Of a stretch of 64,000 nt of DNA, positions 33,800-42,710 are shown one piece after another. The first letter of the stretch is position 1. Each line of letters begins with the position of its first letter. This DNA comes from Pseudomonas sp. B6002 (lineage in GTDB: Bacteria > Pseudomonadota > Gammaproteobacteria > Pseudomonadales > Pseudomonadaceae): positions 266,671-330,670 of the forward strand of contig NZ_JACAOY010000006.1 of assembly GCF_013385985.1 (NCBI RefSeq), given 5' to 3'. The notes beneath the pieces are model-generated. The model had not been told where the DNA came from, made no database searches, and saw only the letters and a program-made list of their open reading frames with translations. The position numbers were made by a program, and so were the translations under genes.

Positions 33800-35215
33800 T
33801 CAAACCCCACCCACCAACTTCCCCCCCTCCATCCGGCGCTTATAAGCACTGTCCCGACTCGCCAACCAGAAATACAACGGCGACGTCACCACCAACCCCA
33901 CCACCCAGGACAAATCCGCCCCGTTAATGTGCTCGGAGATCGGCCCCACATACAGCGGCGTGTTCATGAACGGAATCTGCACCGCAATCCCCACCGCATA
34001 CGCCAGCAGCGCCTGAGGGTTGTACTTACCATAGATCCCGCCATCCACGCGGAAGATCGAGGCGATGTCGTATTTACCTTTGTGGATCGCATAGAAGTCG
34101 ATCAGGTTGATCGCCGTCCACGGCACCAATACCACCAGCAGCACCAGCACCATGTCGACGAAGTGGCCGATGAAGTCCTTGGAGGCGAACACCGCGGCAA
34201 TGGCGCAGGCCGCCAGCACCAGGGTGGAGATCACCGCGCGGCTCTTGGCCGTGGGGATCCAGCGGTAGGCGAAGGTCTGGATCAGGGTGATGATCGACAG
34301 CACGGCGCCGTACAGGTTGAGGGCGTTGTGGCTGATCACGCTGAGCAAGAACAGCACCAGCATCAGCGGGCCGATGGCGCCGGTGGCGAGTTTGACGGCG
34401 TCCATGGTGTCCATGCCCACGGGCGTGGCGAGCACGGCGACGGCGCCGAAGATGAAGGCCAGGCTGGAACCCAGGGCGGAGCCCAGGTAGGTGGTCCAGA
34501 AGGTCGACGCCACCGGTACGTCGGCCGGCAGGTAGCGGGAGTAGTCCGACACGTAGGGCGCGAAGGCGATCTGCCAGAGCGCCGCCAACGACACGGTTGC
34601 CAGCCAGCCGGAGATGTTGAATTCACCGCGCGTCAGAAAGTCGGTGGTCTGTACGTGGGTGAAGATGTAGCCGAAGCCCAGTACGATGCCGGCGCCGAGC
34701 ACCCAGGTGCCGATGCGGTTGAGCACGTGGATGAAGCGGTAGCCGATGATGCCGATGATGCCCGAACCAATGGCGCCGATCACAATGCCCACGGGCACCG
34801 GCACGCTGTCGACCACGCCGTGCAGGGACTTACCCGCCAGCACGATGTTGGAGGCAAAGAAGCCGATGTACATGACGCCGGCGATCACCACCACCAGCAA
34901 GGCGCCGAGGGAGCCGAACTGGGCGCGGCTCTGGATCATCTGCGGGATGCCCATTTGCGGGCCCTGGGCCGAGTGCAACGCCATCAGCACGCCGCCGACC
35001 AAGTGGCCGACGAGGATCGCGACGATGCCCCACAGCAGGTTCAGGTGGAACAGTTGCACACCCAGTGCACCGGTGACGATCGGCAGCGGCGCGATGTTGC
35101 CGCCGAACCACAGGGTGAACAGGTCTCTTACCTTTCCATGGCGATCTTCCGGGGGCACGTATCCTATCGTGTGTTTTTCGATGAGCGGGGCGGAGGATGT
35201 TGCAGTGGTAACCAT
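33800..35215 (-). CDS. NCS1-family purine/cytosine-type permease
   Basis: 471 residues with about twelve transmembrane segments. The N-terminus (GYVPPEDRHGKVRDLFTLWF GGN region) is the NCS1/CodB hallmark, with IPFMNTPLYVGP and NLIDFYAIHKGKYD later. Proton- or sodium-coupled importer of a nucleobase or related ring compound such as cytosine, hydantoin or allantoin. ATG 35215 has GGAG 7-10 bases upstream. Divergent from a LysR gene that probably controls it. Confidence 0.88.
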   Translation of the reverse strand: MVTTATSSAPLIEKHTIGYVPPEDRHGKVRDLFTLWFGGNIAPLPIVTGALGVQLFHLNLLWGIVAILVGHLVGGVLMALHSAQGPQMGIPQMIQSRAQFGSLGALLVVVIAGVMYIGFFASNIVLAGKSLHGVVDSVPVPVGIVIGAIGSGIIGIIGYRFIHVLNRIGTWVLGAGIVLGFGYIFTHVQTTDFLTRGEFNISGWLATVSLAALWQIAFAPYVSDYSRYLPADVPVASTFWTTYLGSALGSSLAFIFGAVAVLATPVGMDTMDAVKLATGAIGPLMLVLFLLSVISHNALNLYGAVLSIITLIQTFAYRWIPTAKSRAVISTLVLAACAIAAVFASKDFIGHFVDMVLVLLVVLVPWTAINLIDFYAIHKGKYDIASIFRVDGGIYGKYNPQALLAYAVGIAVQIPFMNTPLYVGPISEHINGADLSWVVGLVVTSPLYFWLASRDSAYKRRMEGGKLVGGV

Positions 35216-35236
35216 GACGAGCTCCAAGGCAAGGTG

Positions 35237-35252
35237 AGTACGTTGACGTACT
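35237..35252. promoter_or_regulatory. Inverted repeat in the NCS1 permease leader
   Basis: AGTACGT-TG-ACGTACT has perfect 7-bp arms, 22 bases upstream of the permease start in the divergent region shared with the LysR gene. Candidate operator; it lacks the T-N11-A centre of a typical LysR box. Confidence 0.35.
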
Positions 35253-35433
35253 TCGCTGTGCGCCGCACGGGCGGGCGCTTTGTTGTTGGAGTGATCATCT
35301 GCAATGGGCGCAGGGAGGTAAATTAGTAAGTTTGTTGCTATAGACCTTAAAAAATATAGCTCGCGCGTGAGCGTGCTCCGGTATGTTGCCTACCTGTGTC
35401 TATGGGCAAAGTCCCGCGTTTCTGGAGGTCCCG

Positions 35434-36345
35434 ATGGCTGCCTACAACCTGCGCCAACTCAGATATTTCGTCACCACGGCCGAGTGCGGCAGCGTCGCCG
35501 AGGCCTCGCGCAAGCTGTACATCGCGCAGCCGTCTGTCTCCACCGCCATCAAGCAGCTGGAGGACAGCTTTGGCGTGCAGCTGTTTATCCGCCATCACGC
35601 CCAGGGTGTGTCGCTGACGCCCAGCGGCGCGCGGTTTTATCGCAAGGCGCTGGAGCTGTTGCGCGTGGCCCACGAATTCGAGCAGAACGCCCTGGCTGAC
35701 AATGATGTGGTGGCGGGGCAGATCGATATCGGCTGCTTTGAAACCGTGGCGCCGTTGTACCTGCCGCGTCTGATTGCCGGGTTCAAGGCGCTCTGGCCGG
35801 GGGTGGAAATCCGCATCCGCGACGGCGAGCAGCAAGAGCTGGTACAGGCGCTGACGGCGGGCAGCATCGACGTGGCGATGCTGTTCGAGCACGACCTGGG
35901 CGGCACCATCGAAACCACCCCGCTGATGCCGCCGCAGCAACCTTACGCGCTGCTGCCGGCGGATCACCGCTTTGCGCAGCAGGCCAAGGTCTCGCTGGCG
36001 GACCTGGTGCTGGAACCGATGATCTTGCTCGACGTGCTGCCCAGCCGCACCTACTTCGTGAGCATCTTTGAAGAGCGCGGGCTGACGCCGAACATCGTGT
36101 TCAGCTCGCCGTCCATCGAAATGGTGCGGGGGATGGTGGGACGGGGGTTCGGGTTTTCGATCCTGGTGACCAAGCCGTTCACCGAGTACACCTACGATGG
36201 GCAGAAGGTGGTGTGTGTACCGCTGGCCGAAACCGTGACCGGCTCCGGCTTGTCGGCCGTGTGGCTACGTCGCGCGCCGCTGACCAAGCCAGTGCAACTG
36301 TTTGTGGATTACTGCCGCGAAGAGCTCGCAAGACTCCTGGGCTAA
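35434..36345 (+). CDS. LysR-family regulator (NCS1 permease divergon)
   Basis: 303 residues. Winged HTH at the N-terminus (LRQLRYFVTTAECGSVAEAS; YIAQPSVSTAIKQLEDSFG) and a PBP-like effector domain. GGAGG precedes ATG 35434. Divergent from the NCS1 permease, its likely target. A decayed copy of the last 55 or so bases of this gene recurs at 36508-36564. Confidence 0.9.
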   Translation: MAAYNLRQLRYFVTTAECGSVAEASRKLYIAQPSVSTAIKQLEDSFGVQLFIRHHAQGVSLTPSGARFYRKALELLRVAHEFEQNALADNDVVAGQIDIGCFETVAPLYLPRLIAGFKALWPGVEIRIRDGEQQELVQALTAGSIDVAMLFEHDLGGTIETTPLMPPQQPYALLPADHRFAQQAKVSLADLVLEPMILLDVLPSRTYFVSIFEERGLTPNIVFSSPSIEMVRGMVGRGFGFSILVTKPFTEYTYDGQKVVCVPLAETVTGSGLSAVWLRRAPLTKPVQLFVDYCREELARLLG

Positions 36346-36359
36346 ACACAGCGCAAAAA

Positions 36360-36466
36360 TGTGGGAGCGGGCTTGTCGAGTCGTCGCACCGCAGCGATAG
36401 CGGTGGATCTGTTAGCACATTTGCCAACTGACCTACCGCCATCGCGGGCAAGCCCGGCTCCCACAG
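36360..36466. repeat. REPIN, class B variant
   Basis: Left arm TGTGGGAGCGGGCTTGTCGA, right arm CGGGCAAGCCCGGCTCCCAC, 107 bp. Follows the LysR stop by 15 bp. Confidence 0.8.
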
Positions 36467-36507
36467 AGTTTTGCATTGGGTGAGGGGCCGGTGTTCGGCT
36501 TAGGAGG

Positions 36508-36564
36508 GTGCAGCTGTTTGTGGATTTTTGCCGGGAGAACTGACAAGACCTCTCGGCTAACACA
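36508..36564 (+). pseudogene. Decayed copy of the LysR gene 3' end
   Basis: From GTGCAGCTGTTTGTGGATTT to GGCTAACACA this stretch aligns with the last codons and first downstream bases of the LysR gene (36292-36350), with scattered substitutions and small indels. Each copy is followed by a REPIN (36360 and 36572), so the unit is gene tail plus REPIN in tandem. It has no start and encodes nothing. The 333-bp gap 36346-36678 consists of REPIN, this remnant and a second REPIN. Confidence 0.75.
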
Positions 36565-36571
36565 AATCCCC

Positions 36572-36662
36572 TGTAGGAGCTGGCTTGCCAGCGATGACGG
36601 TACACCAGCCGATCACTGTGCTGGCTGATGCACCGCCATCGCCGGCAAGCCGGCTCCTACAA
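36572..36662. repeat. REPIN, class B
   Basis: TGTAGGAGCTGGCTTGCCAG pairs with CCGGCAAGCCGGCTCCTACA, 91 bp, ending 17 bp from the stop of the argE-like gene. Confidence 0.88.
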
Positions 36663-36678
36663 GGGGGCGTCTAACACG

Positions 36679-37824
36679 TTACGTGCGGATCGAATCCAGC
36701 ATCCTTTGCAACATGGCATCACAACCTGCCAGCTGCTCAACCCTCACAAACTCATCCGGCTTGTGCCCCTGGTCCATGCTTCCGGGCCCGCACACCACCG
36801 TGGGTATGCCCTTGGCGTCAAACAACCCGCCTTCGGTGCCAAAGGCTACGGTGCCAAACTCCCGCGAGTCCGAGAACGCCGCGATCAATTCCGCCGCCTG
36901 GCTGCGCTCGTCGGTGACCAACCCGGGATACGCCGACAGTTCGGTAAAACGAATCGCACTCTGCGCGCTCACCGCCTGCATACGCGGCAACACATGCTGC
37001 TCGGCGTAAGCCTTCAGCTCAATTGCTACCTCGCCTGGGTCCTGGGATGGCAACGCCCGTACCTCGAAATCAAACCGGCAATCCGCCGGCACGATGTTCA
37101 AGGCCTTGCCGCCGCTGATCACGCCGGTCTGTACGGTGCTGAACGGCGGGTCAAACCGCGCATCCTGTGTGTCCCGCAGTCGCTGCCCAATCCGCCCCAG
37201 TTCACCGATCAACTCGGCGGCATGTTCGATCGCATTCACGCCATAAGGCGCATACGCCGAATGGCACGCCTCGCCATGCACGTCGCAACGCATAGCCAGC
37301 TTGCCCTTGTGACCCAGCACGGGCTTGAGCTCGGTCGGTTCGCCGATGATGCACAGCATCGGTTTCACCGGCCGTTGGTCCAGTACGCTGAGCAACGAAC
37401 GTACACCCAGGCAACCGACTTCCTCGTCATACGACAGCGCGATATGCACCGGCAGGCGCAAAGTCGCCTCGACCAACGCCGGCACCAGCGCCAGTACGCA
37501 GGCGATGTAGCCCTTCATGTCCGCTGTGCCACGGCCAAACAGCTTGCCGTCGCGCTCGGTCAGCTCGAAGGGCGGCAGCGTCCACGGCTGCCCATCCACC
37601 GGCACCACGTCGGTATGCCCCGACAACACAATCCCCGGCAGTTCAACCGGGCCGATGCTGGCGAACAGGTTGGCCTTGCTGCGCTCCTCGTTGTAGATCA
37701 GCTCGCTGGCCACGCCGAAACCGGCCAGGTAATCGCGTACGAACTCGATCAACTGCAGGTTCGACTCGCGGCTGGTAGTGTCGAACCCCACCAGCGTTTG
37801 CAGCAGTTGGCGGCTGCGGCTCAT
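36679..37824 (-). CDS. argE: ArgE/M20-family deacylase (acetylornithine deacetylase type)
   Basis: 381 residues, the length of ArgE. Metal-site motifs: LSGHTDVVP, GRGTADMKGYI and SYDEEVGCLG (catalytic Glu), with GEPTELKPVLGHKG typical of ArgE. Zn-dependent hydrolysis of N-acyl amino acids in the cytoplasm. Here it is the last gene of a FMO-RidA-DUF1028 operon, not of an arginine operon, and overlaps DUF1028 by 4 bp, so it probably deacylates a catabolic substrate instead of serving ornithine synthesis. Confidence 0.85.
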   Translation of the reverse strand: MSRSRQLLQTLVGFDTTSRESNLQLIEFVRDYLAGFGVASELIYNEERSKANLFASIGPVELPGIVLSGHTDVVPVDGQPWTLPPFELTERDGKLFGRGTADMKGYIACVLALVPALVEATLRLPVHIALSYDEEVGCLGVRSLLSVLDQRPVKPMLCIIGEPTELKPVLGHKGKLAMRCDVHGEACHSAYAPYGVNAIEHAAELIGELGRIGQRLRDTQDARFDPPFSTVQTGVISGGKALNIVPADCRFDFEVRALPSQDPGEVAIELKAYAEQHVLPRMQAVSAQSAIRFTELSAYPGLVTDERSQAAELIAAFSDSREFGTVAFGTEGGLFDAKGIPTVVCGPGSMDQGHKPDEFVRVEQLAGCDAMLQRMLDSIRT

Positions 37825-38498
37825 CGGTCGTCTCCGGCCACGCCGTAGCCCGGGGAGCGATCAGGGGCGAGGGCGCGGTCGATGTAGTCCTGCACTTGCG
37901 GGCAGTAGGCGTCCCAGAGTTTTTGCAGCGCGGCGATGGGCTGTTCATCGGCCCAATCCACCCGCAGGTTGATGATTGGCCAGGTCAGTTCACCCACCAC
38001 CACCAGCGCCGCAGAGTGCACCGGGCCGGCTTCGCCACCGGCAGCAATGGCGGCGTGCATCGCGGCCAACAGGCGATCCGCCAATTGGCCTTCGCCGCCT
38101 TCAAACGCCGCGACCATGGCCTCGATCACCGCGCGGTCGGCGAGCATATTGCCCGCCGCCACACACTGCTCACCGGAAACCGCATGGTGGGTGCCCAGGG
38201 TTTCGCTGCCGCTGAAATGCACGGTGCGACCCAGGTGATCAATCGCCGTCAGTTGCCGGTATTGGCTGTAGCCGTTGCTCGTCAATGCTTTATCGATGGC
38301 CTCAGCCGGGGCCAGGCCCTGTTCCAGCAAATCGAGTACGTCCGGGCCCAGGGCCGGCAGGGTGATGTTCTGGGTCGACACCGCGCCCACGCCGGGCCGC
38401 AGCCACGGGCAGCGGGCGCCCACGGCAATACTCGATGAGCTGATTGCAATGCCCAACTGGCCGGTCTCGGCGCAACGGGCGACGATTGAAAAGGTCAT
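37821..38498 (-). CDS. DUF1028 (Ntn-hydrolase-like) protein
   Basis: 225 residues. N-terminus TFSIVARCAETGQLGIAISS and SSSIAVGARCPWLRPGVGAV, plus HFSGSETLGTHHAVSG and VAAGNMLA, are the conserved blocks of DUF1028. The family has an Ntn-hydrolase-like fold and often sits beside RidA and amidohydrolase genes. Reaction unknown. Eleven bp from ridA and overlapping argE. Confidence 0.85.
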   Translation of the reverse strand: MTFSIVARCAETGQLGIAISSSSIAVGARCPWLRPGVGAVSTQNITLPALGPDVLDLLEQGLAPAEAIDKALTSNGYSQYRQLTAIDHLGRTVHFSGSETLGTHHAVSGEQCVAAGNMLADRAVIEAMVAAFEGGEGQLADRLLAAMHAAIAAGGEAGPVHSAALVVVGELTWPIINLRVDWADEQPIAALQKLWDAYCPQVQDYIDRALAPDRSPGYGVAGDDR

Positions 38499-38509
38499 GG
38501 TGGCGCTCC

Positions 38510-38920
38510 TTATTCGGGAATAACCGCGATCACATCAATTTCCATCAGCCACTGCGGCTGGCCAAGGGCCGACACCACCAGCCCGGTGGAGATCGGGAAC
38601 ACGCCCTTGAGCCACTTGCCGACTTCCTGGTACACCGGCTCGCGGTAGCGCGGGTCGATCAGGTAGGTGGTGGTTTTGACGATGTGCGACAGGTCGGAGC
38701 CGGCTTCTTCCAGCAGTTGCTTGACGTTTTTCATCGCCTGTTCGGCCTGGGCACGCGGGTCGCCGAGGCCGATCAGGTTGCCCTCGAAATCAGTGCCTAC
38801 CTGGCCGCGCACATACACGGTGTTGCCGGCGCGCACGGCCTGGCACAGGTCGTTGTCCAGGCTCTGGTTGGGGTAGGTTTCCTTGGTGTTGAACATGCGG
38901 ATGCGAGTGTGAGTAGGCAT
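38510..38920 (-). CDS. RidA-family enamine/imine deaminase
   Basis: 136 residues. YVRGQVGTDFEGNLIGLGDP and AMKNVKQLLEEAGSDLSHIV are RidA/YjgF motifs; the Arg in the VRG/IDPRYREP region would bind the substrate carboxylate. Such proteins hydrolyse reactive enamines and imines made by flavin or PLP enzymes, which fits the monooxygenase gene 24 bp upstream. CGGAG lies before ATG 38920. Confidence 0.88.
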   Translation of the reverse strand: MPTHTRIRMFNTKETYPNQSLDNDLCQAVRAGNTVYVRGQVGTDFEGNLIGLGDPRAQAEQAMKNVKQLLEEAGSDLSHIVKTTTYLIDPRYREPVYQEVGKWLKGVFPISTGLVVSALGQPQWLMEIDVIAVIPE

Positions 38921-38944
38921 CAAAAAAACTCCGGCAATAGGTGA

Positions 38945-40234
38945 TCAGGCGCTGACAGGGGACTGGCGAACCACCGGGGTGGCTTCGCGGTATTCAAGGT
39001 ATTGGCGCTGGATGGCGATGTGGTCGGCCACGTATTTGGCGTCGTGCCATACCCCCCAGATAAACGAAGAGCCACGGCGCGACTGCCACGGCAAACCAAG
39101 GAAGTAGATCCCGGCTTCGGTGGAGACCCCGCGCTGGTGCGCGGGCTTGCCGGCGGCGTCGAAGGCATCGACTTTCAGCCAGCTGTAGTCCACGGCAAAG
39201 CCGGTGGCCCAGATGATCGAAGTAATGCCGGCCGCGGCCAGGTCCAGCTCAAGGATCGGCTGCTTGATGCACTCGGCGTCGGGGAACACGCGGCGCGCTT
39301 CGGGTTCCAGCGGCAGGTCCAGGCCGTTGCGTTCGATGTAGGCATCGGCCGCGTCCAGCAGCGCCAGGTAGTTCTCATCGCCACGGGCCAGGTTGTCCAC
39401 CAGGTTCGGCTGGAAGGTGGCGACGCTGCCGTTGAAGGCCTGGGTGAGGCCGACCAGGGTCATGCCTTGCTGCGCCAGCTCACGGAAGTCGATGGTCTTG
39501 CCGCCGTGGGCACCGCTGACCGCGATGGTCACGTGTTCACGCCCCGGCTTCATGGCCGCTTGGTCCCATTCGCCCAGCACACCAAGCCACCAGCAGAAGT
39601 CGCGGTTGCGGTAGGCGCGAGGCGGGCGGTCGTGGGCGCCGACCGACAGGTACACCTGGCGCCCGGAACGCTGCAGTTCATCGGCAATCTGCACGCCGGA
39701 CGAACCAGCCCCCACCACCAGCACGGCACCGGCTGGCAGTTGCGCCGGGTTGCGGTAGTCGGCGGAGTGGATCTGGTGCAGCGCCGTGTCTTTGGGGGCG
39801 ATGGCCGGGATCACCGGCTTCTGGAACGGCCCGGTCGCCGCGACGACACGGTTGGCTTCAATCACGCCTTCGCTGGTGTGCACGGTAAAGCCTGGGCGGC
39901 CGACATTGCGCACGACGGAGGTGACGTCCACACCGGTACGAATCGGCGCGTTGAATTTGCGTGCATAGGCTTCGAAGTAATCCGCGACGCGTTCTTTGGG
40001 CGCAAACGCATCGTCGGCGACGTCATCGAAGTGCAGGCCCGGAAAACGGTCATGCCAGGCCGGGCCGTTCGCCACCAGCGAATCCCAGCGCCCGGTGCGC
40101 CAGCGCTCGGCAATGCGGCTGCGCTCCAGTACCAGGTGTGGCACACCTTGCTTGCTCAAGTGCTCGCTCATGGCCACGCCAGCCTGACCGGCTCCCACGA
40201 CGAGGGTGTCTATTTTTGTTATTGCTTGGGTCAT
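38945..40234 (-). CDS. Flavin-containing monooxygenase (CzcO-type NAD(P)/FAD oxidoreductase)
   Basis: 429 residues. FAD-binding VVGAGQAGVAMSEHL at the N-terminus and NADPH-binding VVGAGSSGVQIADEL in the middle; W-RWDSLVANGPAWHDRFPG and IIWATGFAVDYSWL follow the FMO/CzcO pattern. Oxidises an amine or sulfur/carbon centre with O2 and NAD(P)H. AAGGA is 8 bases before ATG 40234. First gene of the leftward operon, divergent from the LuxR-type regulator. Confidence 0.87.
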   Translation of the reverse strand: MTQAITKIDTLVVGAGQAGVAMSEHLSKQGVPHLVLERSRIAERWRTGRWDSLVANGPAWHDRFPGLHFDDVADDAFAPKERVADYFEAYARKFNAPIRTGVDVTSVVRNVGRPGFTVHTSEGVIEANRVVAATGPFQKPVIPAIAPKDTALHQIHSADYRNPAQLPAGAVLVVGAGSSGVQIADELQRSGRQVYLSVGAHDRPPRAYRNRDFCWWLGVLGEWDQAAMKPGREHVTIAVSGAHGGKTIDFRELAQQGMTLVGLTQAFNGSVATFQPNLVDNLARGDENYLALLDAADAYIERNGLDLPLEPEARRVFPDAECIKQPILELDLAAAGITSIIWATGFAVDYSWLKVDAFDAAGKPAHQRGVSTEAGIYFLGLPWQSRRGSSFIWGVWHDAKYVADHIAIQRQYLEYREATPVVRQSPVSA

Positions 40235-40304
40235 GTGTCTGTCCTTGCGTAATGCAGTTGGATTCAGCTTGGGCATGACTTCAAGGCTAGGGGGAGGGCG
40301 GTTT

Positions 40305-40322
40305 TTAATAAAATATTATTAA
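40305..40322. promoter_or_regulatory. AT-rich inverted repeat in the FMO/LuxR divergent promoter
   Basis: TTAATAA-AATA-TTATTAA has perfect 7-bp arms, 71 bases upstream of the monooxygenase start. It is a marked AT island in GC-rich DNA, so it may be the promoter core or an operator for the leftward operon. Confidence 0.4.
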
Positions 40323-40355
40323 GCTGGGAAGTGAGCATAAATATCGAATGCAGGC

Positions 40356-40371
40356 TCACCCTATCGGGTGA
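40356..40371. promoter_or_regulatory. TCACCC-N4-GGGTGA inverted repeat, candidate LuxR operator
   Basis: A perfect 16-bp dyad 59 bases upstream of the GTG of the LuxR-type gene. GerE-type regulators bind such short dyads. Location between the two divergent blocks makes it the best candidate operator here; binding is inferred. Confidence 0.4.
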
Positions 40372-40429
40372 TTTCGATGAGGGGGCGGGTGTGTGACCAT
40401 TCTCGCAGTCCCTTGAGTGAGTCTTCGAA

Positions 40430-41269
40430 GTGGAAAACGACCGGCTTTCTTCCGCGCAGTGGTTTGAACAGATGGCCCGGGTCACCGAGAGCATCGGGCA
40501 AGCGGGTTTCGCGGCCACTCTGTTCGAGGCTCTCGGTTACCTGCAACCGATCCAGGCCACGACACTATATTGGTACCCGCGTGACGGCATGCCCAGCGCC
40601 TTGTTCGAGCTGGACGGGCCGTGGCTGCCCCAGGGCAACGTGCGCCAATACTTGTCCGGGTTCTATCTGCTCGACCCGTTCTACGGCGCCTGCGTCGAGG
40701 GCGTCAGCTCGGGCTGCTATGCCCTGGCCGACGTCGCCCCCGACCATTTCGAACTCAGCGAGTACTTCCAGTCGTTCTACCGGCATTCCCACCTGGAGGA
40801 TGAACTCAACTACCTCCTGCAGTCGGGCAATGGCTCCAGCCTGGCGGTGTCGCTGGCGTTCACCCAGAAGCTCGACGCCGCCACCACTGAGCAGTTCAAG
40901 CGCATCACGCCGTGGCTGCTGGCCGTGCTGGGCAAGCACTTTGTGGGCTTGGACGCCCAGGGCGCGCGTTTTGCCAATGAGTTGGAGCAGCGCATTCACT
41001 CGGCGCTGAACAACTTTGGCTCGTCGATCCTGACCGAACGTGAATGCCGGATCGCCCAGTTGATCCTGCGCGGCCATTCCACCCGTTCGCTGGCCGAGCG
41101 CCTTGACGTCTCGGAAGACACGATCAAGTCCCACCGCAAACACATCTACACCAAGCTCGATATCGGCGCGCAGTCGGAGCTGTTTGCCCTGTTTATCGAC
41201 TCACTCGCCGAAGCCCAGGGCGTGCTGAGCAAAGACCCCCTTGAAAGCTACATGAGCAAGCACCGCTGA
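40430..41269 (+). CDS. LuxR/GerE-type transcriptional regulator
   Basis: 279 residues starting at GTG. The C-terminal GerE domain is clear (LTERECRIAQLILRGHSTRS; VSEDTIKSHRKHIYTKLDI). The N-terminal 200 residues lack the conserved Trp/Tyr pattern of acyl-homoserine-lactone sensors and have no receiver motif, so it probably senses another ligand. No luxI is visible. It stands between the monooxygenase operon and the aminotransferase operon and most likely controls both. Confidence 0.87.
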   Translation: MENDRLSSAQWFEQMARVTESIGQAGFAATLFEALGYLQPIQATTLYWYPRDGMPSALFELDGPWLPQGNVRQYLSGFYLLDPFYGACVEGVSSGCYALADVAPDHFELSEYFQSFYRHSHLEDELNYLLQSGNGSSLAVSLAFTQKLDAATTEQFKRITPWLLAVLGKHFVGLDAQGARFANELEQRIHSALNNFGSSILTERECRIAQLILRGHSTRSLAERLDVSEDTIKSHRKHIYTKLDIGAQSELFALFIDSLAEAQGVLSKDPLESYMSKHR

Positions 41270-41315
41270 GCGGCGTTGCTCCCCCTTGCGTCATCACTAA
41301 TAAGAGAGAACCTCC

Positions 41316-42698
41316 ATGAATCTACCCGCCCACCTGAACCGTCGCACCGAGGATTACCAGGCGTCCGATGCGGCCCACCACATCCACGCTTTCGTTGATC
41401 AAAAAGCGCTGAACGCCGAAGGCCCGCGTGTGATGGTGCGCGGCGAGGGCCTGTACCTGTGGGACAGTGAAGGCAAACGTTACCTGGACGGCATGTCGGG
41501 CCTGTGGTGCACGCAACTGGGCTATGGCCGCAAGGACCTGACCGCTGCCGCCGCCGCGCAGATGGACCAACTGGCCTACTACAACCTGTTCTTCCACACC
41601 ACCCACCCGGCGGTGGTCGAGTTGTCGGAACTGCTGTTCAGCCTGCTGCCGGCTCACTACAGCCACGTGATCTACACCAACTCCGGCTCCGAGGCCAACG
41701 AGGTGCTGATCCGCACCGTGCGCCGCTACTGGCAGGTGGAGGGCCAGCCACAGAAGAAAATCATGATTGGCCGCTGGAACGGCTATCACGGTTCTACCCT
41801 GGCGGCTTCTGCGTTGGGCGGCATGAAGTTCATGCACGATATGGGTGGCCTGATTCCGGATGTCGCGCACATCGACGAGCCTTATTGGTACGCCCAGGGC
41901 GGTGACCTGACGCCGGCCGAGTTCGGTCGCCGCTGTGCGCTGCAGCTGGAAGAAAAGATCCTTGAACTGGGCGCTGAAAACGTCGCGGGCTTTATCGCCG
42001 AGCCGTTCCAGGGTGCAGGCGGCATGATCTTCCCGCCGGAAAGCTACTGGCCCGAGATCCAGCGCATCTGCCGTCAATACGACGTGTTGCTGTGTGCCGA
42101 CGAGGTGATCGGGGGCTTTGGGCGCACCGGCGAGTGGTTCGCCCACCAGCACTTCGGTTTCGAGCCCGACACCTTGTCGATCGCCAAGGGCCTGACCTCC
42201 GGCTACCTGCCCATGGGCGGCCTGGTGCTGAGCACACGCATCGCCGATGCGCTGGTGGAGCGGGGCGGGGTGTTCGCCCACGGGCTGACCTATTCCGGGC
42301 ACCCGGTGGCGGCAGCGGTGGCGCTGGCCAACCTCAAGGCCCTGCGCGATGAAGGCATCGTGCGCCAGGTGAAGGACGATACCGGGCCGTACCTGCAAAA
42401 GATCCTGCGCGAAGTGTTCGGCAACCACCCGATGATCGGCGAGATCCAGGGCACCGGCCTGCTTGCCGCCTTGCAGTTTGCCGAAGACAAAAGCACACGC
42501 AAACGCTTCGCCAACGAAAACGACCTGGCCTGGCAGTGCCGCACCTTCGGCTTCGAAGAGGGCGTGATCATTCGCTCGACCCTCGGCCGCATGATCATGG
42601 CGCCGGCCCTGGTGGCCACCCGTGCGGAGCTGGATGAACTGGTCGACAAGACCCGCATCGCGGTCGACCGCACCGCACGGATCGCGGGAAAACGCTGA
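41316..42698 (+). CDS. SpuC-like class III omega-amine:pyruvate aminotransferase
   Basis: 460 residues. Very similar in pattern to Pseudomonas SpuC: GPRVMVRGEGLYLWDSEGKR, NSGSEANE, WNGYHGST, AEPFQGAGG, CADEVIGGFGRTG and the PLP Lys in SIAKGLTSGYLPMGG. It should convert a terminal amine to an aldehyde using pyruvate as acceptor. AACCTCC precedes ATG 41316. Followed by a permease and an aldehyde dehydrogenase, the usual partners of amine catabolism. Confidence 0.9.
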   Translation: MNLPAHLNRRTEDYQASDAAHHIHAFVDQKALNAEGPRVMVRGEGLYLWDSEGKRYLDGMSGLWCTQLGYGRKDLTAAAAAQMDQLAYYNLFFHTTHPAVVELSELLFSLLPAHYSHVIYTNSGSEANEVLIRTVRRYWQVEGQPQKKIMIGRWNGYHGSTLAASALGGMKFMHDMGGLIPDVAHIDEPYWYAQGGDLTPAEFGRRCALQLEEKILELGAENVAGFIAEPFQGAGGMIFPPESYWPEIQRICRQYDVLLCADEVIGGFGRTGEWFAHQHFGFEPDTLSIAKGLTSGYLPMGGLVLSTRIADALVERGGVFAHGLTYSGHPVAAAVALANLKALRDEGIVRQVKDDTGPYLQKILREVFGNHPMIGEIQGTGLLAALQFAEDKSTRKRFANENDLAWQCRTFGFEEGVIIRSTLGRMIMAPALVATRAELDELVDKTRIAVDRTARIAGKR

Positions 42699-42710
42699 TG
42701 TGACCCGCTT

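Noticed and set aside
33929-35326. 465-codon open frame opposite the NCS1 permease
   Set aside because: His/Asp/Gly/Gln-rich antisense product; the permease frame has twelve clear membrane segments and family motifs.
36679-37824. Biosynthetic argE of arginine synthesis
   Set aside because: It is the overlapping last gene of a monooxygenase/RidA/DUF1028 operon with no arginine genes nearby, so a catabolic deacylase is more likely.
40430-41269. Acyl-homoserine-lactone quorum-sensing receptor
   Set aside because: The regulator lacks the conserved aromatic/Asp ligand-pocket pattern and there is no luxI gene; a solo sensor of another ligand fits better.
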